A DNA stretch of 7,758 nt from Bacilli bacterium (GTDB taxonomy: Bacteria; Bacillota_I; Bacilli_A; RFN20; CAG-288). The notes beneath the pieces are model-generated. The model did not search any database, was not told where the DNA came from, and saw only the letters and a list, made by a program, of their open reading frames with translations. Of the stretch, positions 1 to 4,521 are shown piece by piece. The DNA lies in NCBI GenBank assembly GCA_900763245.1, contig CAAFJQ010000156.1, forward strand, positions 1 to 7,758, read 5' to 3'. Numbering within the stretch: position 1 is the stretch's first letter; the number at the start of each line of letters is the position of its first letter. The translations under genes and the position numbers were made by a program.

Positions 1-654
1 AAAGAGAGAAAATATCTCCTTTTTCTTTTAGGTCATGGACGTTATACAACTTATGAGATCAAGACAAAAATGAAAGGCAAATATCATCTTTCGGAAAAGG
101 ATTGCCAAGAGATGATTCAGCCTTATGTGGAAAGCGGTGTCTTAGACGATAGGGAATATGTCCTTGATTTTATCGAATCAAAGACAGAACAGGGCTATGG
201 GAAAGGTTATCTCGTTGATACCTTGAAGAAGAAAGGAATCCCTTCTTCTTTGCTGGAAAGCGAAGAAGTCGAAGAGATGATGAAAGCCGATTTGGAGCTT
301 CTTCAGTCCTTGATTGAAAAAGAGGACAAAAAGAAAACCGGACTTCCGATGAAGAAGAGAAAGGAAAGACTTTCTCTCTTTCTTCACCGAAGAGGATTCT
401 CTTCATCTATGATCAATGATGCCATTGAAACCTTCTTTTCTTCACAAAGCGAAGAAAAAAGACAAAAAGAAGATGAAAATTCGTATTTGTTGTTAAAGAA
501 ACAGGCCCTGAAATGCTATAATTCTTTCGTGAGAAAATATTCCGAGCCGAAAAAGCGAAAACAGGCATTCATTCAGTATTTCCTCAGACGTGGATACGAC
601 TATTCGGATTTAGAAGAATTGATACAACAGGAGGGTCTTTCATTCAATGATTAA
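1..654 (+). CDS. recX: RecX, regulator of RecA recombinase (5' partial)
   Basis: RecX binds RecA filaments in the cytoplasm and modulates recombination and the SOS response. Frame 1 is open from the first base, and the 23 residues before the first ATG (base 70) already read as RecX repeat one (RKYLLFLLGHGRYTTYEIK). The gene therefore begins before the window, and 217 residues are visible. Three three-helix RecX repeats can be followed: about residues 4-80 with the hallmark LDDREY near 48-53 and a KKKGI end, a middle repeat to about 140 (KERLSLFLHRRGFSS), and a third at about 165-210 (KKRKQAFIQYFLRRGYDYSDLEELI). Bacillota RecX proteins are usually about 260-270 residues, so roughly 50 are missing. 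The charged stretch before the third repeat (SEEKRQKEDEN) looks like a linker. Its stop overlaps the start of yhaM by 8 bases, which implies one transcript. Assignment rests on repeat motifs, not a database search. Confidence 0.88.
   Translation, partial: KERKYLLFLLGHGRYTTYEIKTKMKGKYHLSEKDCQEMIQPYVESGVLDDREYVLDFIESKTEQGYGKGYLVDTLKKKGIPSSLLESEEVEEMMKADLELLQSLIEKEDKKKTGLPMKKRKERLSLFLHRRGFSSSMINDAIETFFSSQSEEKRQKEDENSYLLLKKQALKCYNSFVRKYSEPKKRKQAFIQYFLRRGYDYSDLEELIQQEGLSFND
629..635 (+). promoter_or_regulatory. Shine-Dalgarno site for yhaM inside recX
   Basis: AGGAGGG lies 11 bases before the yhaM ATG at 647, within the last recX codons. It fixes the start of yhaM and, with the 8-base overlap ATGATTAA, suggests translational coupling between recX and yhaM. 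Confidence 0.8.
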
Positions 655-1612
655 AGATATTATTGATGTTTATAAAGAAAACGGCGGACCAGTGAACGGG
701 CAGCTTTTCATGGTCAAATCCGTCACAAAAGCTTTAGATAGCAAAGGAAGTCCTTACTTCACAGTTCTTCTTCAGGATTCTACCGGAACCTTGGAAGCGA
801 GAAAATGGTCTATCGATGATGTCGATATCGCCGTCATCGTACCTGGAAGCATCATTCGTGTCGATGGTCTTTATCAGGTGTTCAAAGGACATCCTCAGCT
901 GAAGATCAACGATGTCGAAGGTGTCAGTGATTCAGAAGTCGATATGTCCCGCTTCATTCCGACAGCTCCGTATGATTTAGGGAAGCTGAAGGAAAAGCTT
1001 GATGATTACATCAATCTGATTCAGGATGAAGAGCTGAAAACGTTGACAGAAACGATCATCAAAGAACATTATCAGGATTACACAAGCTATCCTGCTGCTG
1101 TCACGGTACATCACGCTTATATGGGAGGACTTCTCTATCATTCTCTTTCCATCTGCGCCATGGCGATTAAGACAGCCGACCAGTATCAGTATCTGAAGAA
1201 AGATTACCTCATCGCCGGATCTCTTCTCCACGACATCGGAAAGATCAAAGAGTTTTCCGGTTATAAGGCTGTCAATTATACAAACGAAGGAAATCTTTTA
1301 GGCCATATCACAATCGGTGCAATGATGGTCTATGAAAAAGGAAAAGAACTTCATATCGACGAAGAGAAACTTCTTGTTCTCACTCATATGATTCTTTCCC
1401 ACCATGGAAAACCGGAATTCGGTTCGGCAAAGGTTCCGATGACTTCGGAAGCTTTTGTTCTTCATATGCTCGATGAGATGGATTCCAAGCTCGAACTTCT
1501 CAAAGGCGCTTATCAGGCGACAGAAGAGGGCGAATTCACACAGCGCATTCCTTGGATGGACAATCAGGTTTTCTACAAACCGATGGATTTAGACGAAAAC
1601 AACAAAAAATAA
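647..1612 (+). CDS. yhaM: YhaM-family 3'-5' exoribonuclease (OB-fold plus HD domain)
   Basis: YhaM is a cytoplasmic metal-dependent 3'-5' exoribonuclease of Bacillota that trims RNA 3' ends; related proteins also act on single-stranded DNA. The 321-residue product matches the family length (about 314 in Bacillus subtilis). Residues about 15-95 form an OB-fold nucleic-acid-binding domain (GQLFMVKSVTKAL, YFTVLLQDSTGTLEARKW). An HD phosphohydrolase domain covers about 150-290. The visible metal-ligand candidates are H165 (GGLLYHS), H195-D196 (LLHDIGK), H220 (GHITIG), H252-H253 (SHHG) and D276/D279 (LDEMDSK), so the domain looks intact. The terminal IPWMDNQVFYKP is also YhaM-like. The start at 647 is supported by AGGAGGG 11 bases upstream and overlaps recX. 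The gene sits second in an operon with recX and a membrane protein, 15 bases before the latter. I see no truncation. Confidence 0.93.
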   Translation: MIKDIIDVYKENGGPVNGQLFMVKSVTKALDSKGSPYFTVLLQDSTGTLEARKWSIDDVDIAVIVPGSIIRVDGLYQVFKGHPQLKINDVEGVSDSEVDMSRFIPTAPYDLGKLKEKLDDYINLIQDEELKTLTETIIKEHYQDYTSYPAAVTVHHAYMGGLLYHSLSICAMAIKTADQYQYLKKDYLIAGSLLHDIGKIKEFSGYKAVNYTNEGNLLGHITIGAMMVYEKGKELHIDEEKLLVLTHMILSHHGKPEFGSAKVPMTSEAFVLHMLDEMDSKLELLKGAYQATEEGEFTQRIPWMDNQVFYKPMDLDENNKK

Positions 1613-1627
1613 TAGGGGGCTATCTAT

Positions 1628-2434
1628 ATGAATGACAACAATGAAAACACCGTTTTAGATGAAACGGACTGGAGCAAACTCACTTTCCTGACAAAGAAAG
1701 ATGAGAAAGAAGAAGCGAAAGAAAAGACAAAGGGCGTGAAAATCGCTTCCCTCACTCTTCTTTCTTTCTCCGCTTTATCTGTTCTTGCTCTTCTGATTCT
1801 TACCTTCGTCTTTGCTAGCAAAGGCAATCCGAACTTTACCGCTTCAAGAGGATACGGCATTTTAGGACTTGTCGTCTTTATCCTTTTCCTTCTTTCTATC
1901 GCTTTATCTTCTGTCCTTCAGTATTTCATGGATACTGTATGGTTCAAGAAAGAGAACAAGCAGTTTTTCTCTGCTCTTACCGGCGCATCTTACTATCTTG
2001 CCATCGCTCTTCTTTATTCCTCATTTGCACTCATCCCGTTAAGAAAAGCAGTCTTGGATATTTCTGAAGTCTTCTCTTATTGGAATATCATTCTTCTTGC
2101 TCTTGTCTGGATTGTCTGTATCGTCTTCATGGCTTTAGGATTTATCAAAGATGAAAAGACTAATAAAACAATCTTCTCTGTCTCTTCTATCCTTCTTCCT
2201 GCCATCATCCTCTGCTTCTCTTCTATCCTTGTCGAGAATTATTCGTTAAGCGGATTCGCTATTCCTCTTCTTGTCGCAAGCGTTGTTTCATCTATCATTG
2301 CACTTCCCTTGCTCAACAACAAGAAATCCGATTCTGCATTGGTCGCCTCTCGCTTCTTCACTTTCGCTTCCTTCCTGATGGATGCTATTGCGATTCTCTA
2401 CTACGGAATGATCGTCGCTTCCAACTTGTACTAA
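1628..2434 (+). CDS. Predicted 7-TM integral membrane protein, function unknown
   Basis: I do not recognise this 268-residue protein. It has a charged, lysine/glutamate-rich cytoplasmic-looking N-terminus (about 1-37, containing KKDEKEEAKEKTK). About seven hydrophobic segments follow, near 38-63, 76-99, 117-137, 152-173, 182-202, 209-229 and 242-265. Lys/Arg-containing loops after TM2 (FKKENK), TM4 (KDEKTNK) and TM6 (NNKKSD) fit an N-in topology. I see no transporter, protease or kinase motif. It starts 15 bases after the yhaM stop. The ribosome site is AGGGGGC at 1614-1620, an off-consensus run of five G with 7 bases of spacing, so translation could be moderate. It is the last gene of the recX-yhaM operon, being followed by a terminator. 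Coding status is well supported by the single long frame, spacing and composition; no function can be given. Confidence 0.85.
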   Translation: MNDNNENTVLDETDWSKLTFLTKKDEKEEAKEKTKGVKIASLTLLSFSALSVLALLILTFVFASKGNPNFTASRGYGILGLVVFILFLLSIALSSVLQYFMDTVWFKKENKQFFSALTGASYYLAIALLYSSFALIPLRKAVLDISEVFSYWNIILLALVWIVCIVFMALGFIKDEKTNKTIFSVSSILLPAIILCFSSILVENYSLSGFAIPLLVASVVSSIIALPLLNNKKSDSALVASRFFTFASFLMDAIAILYYGMIVASNLY

Positions 2435-2454
2435 ACCTAAATATATAAATGAAT

Positions 2455-2490
2455 GGACTCACTTCTACATTGAGGCGAGTCCTTTCTTTT
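2455..2490 (+). terminator. Rho-independent terminator of the recX-yhaM-membrane protein operon
   Basis: GGACTC (2455-2460) pairs with GAGTCC (2477-2482). After an A-C mismatch the stem continues as CTTC with GAGG around a six-base loop (TACATT). It is followed by TTTCTTTT at 2483-2490. It starts 20 bases after the stop of the membrane protein and points rightward. Confidence 0.82.
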
Positions 2491-2741
2491 GCTCTATAGA
2501 ATCGGTATTGTTTAAATAAACCTTAAAGCCTTTTTACTTGCTTAAAATGACCAAAAAGGCATAAAGAAAAAAGTAAACCGCTTACATTGTCTGATGGCTT
2601 TGATTTTCAGATGATGATTTTTATGGCTGAAAATTGATAATTTTTCATTAAAACGGCCATATTTTTGACTTTTTTGATGAGCCTTGCGTTGATGAAAAAG
2701 AAAAGGAGAATCATTGAGTGCAATCCATGAAAACAATTGTC
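2491..2741. other. AT-rich intergenic spacer, no gene seen
   Basis: This stretch lies between the operon terminator and the insertion sequence. It has no coding frame with a plausible ribosome site. Two hairpins are visible. GCCTTTTT (2528-2535) pairs perfectly with AAAAAGGC (2553-2560) around a 17-base loop. ATTTTCAG (2603-2610) pairs with CTGAAAAT (2627-2634) around a 16-base loop. Neither has a convincing U-tract, so I do not call them terminators; read leftward, the first could weakly stop transposase transcripts. Before the element inserted, this was probably the upstream region of the lipoprotein gene at 4522. Confidence 0.55.
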
Positions 2742-2742
2742 T
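2737..2742 (+). promoter_or_regulatory. Stranded -35 box of the lipoprotein gene promoter (inferred)
   Basis: TTGTCT lies immediately left of the insertion sequence and overlaps the flanking CTTAAAT repeat. If the flanks are joined across one CTTAAAT copy, TTGTCT falls 16 bases before the TATAAT now at 4491-4496. It matches the TTGACA consensus at 4 of 6 positions. This is a reconstruction, not a site active in the present arrangement. Confidence 0.4.
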
Positions 2743-2747
2743 TAAAT
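2741..2747. repeat. Candidate target-site duplication, left copy
   Basis: CTTAAAT occurs here and again at 4473-4479, just outside the two ends of the insertion sequence. It sits 3 bases from the conserved inverted repeat on the left and 4 on the right. That one-base asymmetry means the exact duplication length (5-7 bases) is uncertain. Confidence 0.45.
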
Positions 2748-2750
2748 AAT

Positions 2751-2775
2751 ACTTTCCTAACCAATAGGACTATAT
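2751..2775 (+). repeat. Left terminal inverted repeat of the insertion sequence
   Basis: It contains ACTTTCC, TAACC and the core AATAGGACTATAT. It matches the reverse complement of 4444-4468 at 24 of 25 positions (T/C difference at 2758). The transposase stop codon (2770-2772 read on the minus strand) lies inside it. Confidence 0.85.
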
Positions 2776-4245
2776 AGAGTTCTTTCTGGGTCTTCCGCGC
2801 TTTCTTTTGGCCGGCTGCTCCTTTTCGACTATCCCAAGGTCGGAAAGGAGCTTTTCCGTTGACGGGTTCACCCTGATCAGGCGGAACCCTTCCTTGTCAA
2901 TCTTTATTTTCTTCGCTCTCCTGAGCCTTTCCATCATCTGTCCGTAGCTGTATTCCTCAAGGACTTTTCTTTTCTCGGAATCGTTGAGGATCCTGTATGT
3001 GAGAAGCGACGAAAGGAAACTGACGAACTCGCTTCCGTAGACGGAATAGTCGCTGTGGACGCGTGTCTCGTCGAACTCGCAGGCCTGCTTGTAGTAGCGC
3101 ATGACCGTCTCGATCTCCCAGCGCTTCGAATAGGCCTCGTACACCTCGGACGGTTCCATGTCAAGGTCGCATTCCAGGACCACAGTCCCGAACCTTGCCT
3201 GCTTTTCCTTGAATCTTGCGTCGTCATAGTCCTCCGCGCTGCGCCTGATGAAGTCGGCCTCTTCCTTCGCCGCTCTTCTCTGGTCGCGGAAGGAATAGAG
3301 GAACTTCTTCCCTCCTTCCACGGAAGATTTCCTGTAGAGAATGCCCTCGTGAGCCTTCAGGACTCCCTCGTATTCGTACATGGAGTGTCTTTCCGCCAGC
3401 TTCGAGTTCCTTTTCACCGGATTGAGATAATGAAGCCGCTGATTCTCCTGGAAGCTCTTCGCGGCGGAAGACGACGGGAAGCTCTTGTCCGCGACGATAA
3501 TTCCCTTCTTTATGCCGCATTTCTCGACGAAATCGGAATATGCGGTCACGTCGAGCATGTTCCCGGGATAGCACTGGGAACAGACAGGCTCCTTCTTCTC
3601 GAGATCGAACGCATAGATGACGGAAATGTCCCTGGAGCCCTTCGTCCTTGCCTTCCTCGAGAAGTCGGACAGGGAATTGACGCTGCTCTCGTCGCTCTTA
3701 AGCGTCCCGTCGACGATGAGATGGTGGTCCATCGAGACGGACTCCGCCCTTTTCCTCATGAACGAGACGATCCTGGAGATGTTCTTCCCGAGCCTTTCCA
3801 TGAATTCGGATACCGTGTTTCTGGAAAGAGCGACGCCGGGATAGGATTCCGAAAGAAAGGATTCCTCGTATTTGTCCTTGAGCTCCCTGTCCCTGATTCC
3901 GGGATAGCAGACGCGGAGGACGGAAATGACGTATATCCTGATGGCATCGGCCCTGTCGTACTGGAGGCAGAGCTCATCGATGATGTCCCTGAAGAGGCTG
4001 TCGCAGTAGACGACGTTGGCCCAGTCCTTCAGGTCCGCGGCATCCGAGGTCAGCCTCTTCATCGGAACGTACGCGCCGTCGACGATGTGGCCGATGGTGG
4101 GACCGTTGACGGGGACGTTCCTTCCTCCGACCCTTCTGCATCCGATTCTCTGCTTTACGGCATATCTGTCCTTGTTCTTTCCGTAGGCCTGGACAACAGT
4201 GTTGGATGGTCTTTCGACCGCAAGTATCTCTTTCGGAATGGGCAT
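2770..4245 (-). CDS. DDE transposase, IS4 superfamily (IS1634-like)
   Basis: It catalyses cut-and-paste movement of the surrounding element by binding its inverted repeats and cutting with an RNase H-fold metal site. The frame is open 18 codons further upstream, but I place the start at the ATG at 4245 (MPIPKEILAV). AAGGAGG lies 8 bases before it, and the predicted transcription start lies too close for the longer form. The product is 491 residues. The catalytic triad is visible: D179 (LIVDGTLKSDE), D253 (IIVADKSF) and E379. Y372, R375, E379 and K386 fit the Y-(2)-R-(3)-E-(6)-K signature of the IS4 superfamily exactly. PGNMLDVTAY (227-236) resembles the GNxxD motif of IS1634-type enzymes. The basic tail KRKRGRPRK (480-488) looks like an AT-hook DNA-binding motif. 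No frameshift or stop is present. The stop TAG is made by the left inverted repeat. Confidence 0.92.
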   Translation of the reverse strand: MPIPKEILAVERPSNTVVQAYGKNKDRYAVKQRIGCRRVGGRNVPVNGPTIGHIVDGAYVPMKRLTSDAADLKDWANVVYCDSLFRDIIDELCLQYDRADAIRIYVISVLRVCYPGIRDRELKDKYEESFLSESYPGVALSRNTVSEFMERLGKNISRIVSFMRKRAESVSMDHHLIVDGTLKSDESSVNSLSDFSRKARTKGSRDISVIYAFDLEKKEPVCSQCYPGNMLDVTAYSDFVEKCGIKKGIIVADKSFPSSSAAKSFQENQRLHYLNPVKRNSKLAERHSMYEYEGVLKAHEGILYRKSSVEGGKKFLYSFRDQRRAAKEEADFIRRSAEDYDDARFKEKQARFGTVVLECDLDMEPSEVYEAYSKRWEIETVMRYYKQACEFDETRVHSDYSVYGSEFVSFLSSLLTYRILNDSEKRKVLEEYSYGQMMERLRRAKKIKIDKEGFRLIRVNPSTEKLLSDLGIVEKEQPAKRKRGRPRKNSI

Positions 4246-4253
4246 GAGCAAAG

Positions 4254-4260
4254 CCTCCTT
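4254..4260 (-). promoter_or_regulatory. Shine-Dalgarno site of the transposase gene
   Basis: On the minus strand AAGGAGG sits 8 bases before the ATG at 4245. It decides the start in favour of the 491-residue form over the upstream ATG at 4299. Confidence 0.82.
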
Positions 4261-4273
4261 ATATAGTCCTATT
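4260..4273 (-). repeat. Internal copy of the terminal-repeat core
   Basis: The reverse complement reads AATAGGACTATATA, identical over 14 bases to 2763-2776 in the left end and over 13 bases to the right end (4444-4456). It lies between the -10 box and the Shine-Dalgarno site of the transposase, at the predicted transcription start. It may be an extra transposase-binding site. Confidence 0.75.
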
Positions 4274-4293
4274 ATACCATAAAATAGACTATA
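4262..4293. promoter_or_regulatory. Operator-like palindrome over the transposase promoter
   Basis: TATAGTCCTATT (4262-4273) and AATAGACTATA (4283-4293) are inverted copies differing by one base deletion, with a 9-base spacer. The palindrome covers the -10 box and most of the -10/-35 spacer. Because its arms are the terminal-repeat core, transposase itself is the natural candidate to bind here and repress its own promoter. That role is inferred. Confidence 0.55.
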
Positions 4294-4299
4294 CAACAA
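4271..4299 (-). promoter_or_regulatory. Transposase promoter
   Basis: On the minus strand a perfect TATAAT (-10, 4271-4276) follows TTGTTG (-35, 4294-4299) after exactly 17 bases. Transcription would start near 4264, leaving a leader of about 18 bases that carries the AAGGAGG site. The -35 is weak (3 of 6), the -10 ideal. Confidence 0.7.
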
Positions 4300-4370
4300 T
4301 CATTTTAGCCATATATTTTGCTGAATTTGTCGACGCCGGAGAAGCAAAACGTTCGCAAAAAAGGCATCAG

Positions 4371-4407
4371 AAAAGCCCCTGAAGGCACGAAACGCAGCTT
4401 CAAGGGC
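4371..4407 (-). terminator. Leftward terminator upstream of the transposase promoter
   Basis: On the minus strand GCCCTTGAAG (4407-4398) pairs with CTTCAGGGGC (4384-4375) with one mismatch around a 13-base loop, then TTTT follows, and TTTTTT again at 4362-4357. It lies inside the element, between the right end and the transposase promoter. No minus-strand gene ends here, so its likely job is to stop outside transcription from entering the transposase gene. Confidence 0.62.
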
Positions 4408-4443
4408 GGTCAAAAGGACGAAAACATTGAAAATCAGCGAATC

Positions 4444-4468
4444 ATATAGTCCTATTGGTTGGGAAAGT
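4444..4468 (-). repeat. Right terminal inverted repeat of the insertion sequence
   Basis: Its reverse complement matches the left end at 24 of 25 positions and carries the AATAGGACTATAT core. The pairing can be extended outward through TTAA at 4474-4477. About 170 bases separate it from the transposase promoter. Confidence 0.85.
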
Positions 4469-4472
4469 CTTA

Positions 4473-4479
4473 CTTAAAT
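4473..4479. repeat. Candidate target-site duplication, right copy
   Basis: CTTAAAT, identical to 2741-2747. It is partly self-complementary (TTAA), so it also extends the inverted repeat, which makes target duplication and element end hard to separate by eye. Confidence 0.45.
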
Positions 4480-4490
4480 TGATATGAAAT

Positions 4491-4512
4491 TATAATTTTT
4501 TCAGCCATGGAG
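4491..4512 (+). promoter_or_regulatory. -10 box and ribosome site of the lipoprotein gene
   Basis: TATAAT at 4491-4496 would start transcription near 4503. TGGAG at 4508-4512 is followed by 9 bases and then ATG at 4522. No good -35 exists at 15-18 bases in the present sequence (for example TCTTAC at 4468-4473), because the element now occupies that place. The first in-frame ATG (4507) overlaps the ribosome site and has none of its own. Confidence 0.55.
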
Positions 4513-4521
4513 AACACAAAA

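Larger units (their letters stand above)
2748..4472 (-). mobile_element. Complete insertion sequence, IS4 superfamily, probably IS1634 family
   Basis: An element of about 1.72 kb with one transposase gene on the minus strand, bounded by long inverted repeats (25 bases with one mismatch at 2751-2775 and 4444-4468). The repeats can be extended outward to 34 bases with three mismatches (2742-2775 and 4444-4477), so the true ends may move by a few bases. Flanking CTTAAAT copies suggest a short target duplication. Size, a single ORF, the catalytic motif spacing and a PGNMLD motif fit the IS1634 family; this is a family judgement, not a database match. Three sampled 60-base lines of the element are 47-63% GC, against 33-45% in sampled flanking genes, which fits recent acquisition. 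The gene is uninterrupted and the ends are present, so the copy may be active. Confidence 0.88.

Noticed and set aside
2528..2560. Hairpin GCCTTTTT/AAAAAGGC as a terminator
   Set aside because: The stem is mostly A-T with a 17-base loop and no U-tract on the plus strand; the operon already has a better terminator at 2455-2490.
2553..2562. AAAAAGGCAT shared with 4358-4367 inside the element
   Set aside because: Ten AT-rich bases with no extension are expected by chance; not evidence for an older partial element copy.
2727..2777. 16-residue frame from ATG at 2727 into the left inverted repeat, as a gene cut by the insertion
   Set aside because: AAGGAG at 2703-2708 is too far upstream of this ATG, and the sequence right of the element (4480-4506) does not continue any coding frame; the region reads better as a promoter.
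3055..4266. 403-codon open frame on the plus strand antisense to the transposase
   Set aside because: It is the shadow of a GC-rich gene. The transposase frame has all catalytic residues, a promoter and a ribosome site; the antisense product shows no recognisable domain.
4260..4273. Internal repeat copy as the true right end of the insertion sequence
   Set aside because: That would leave the transposase promoter outside the element. The outer copy at 4444-4468 matches the left end over 25 bases rather than 14.
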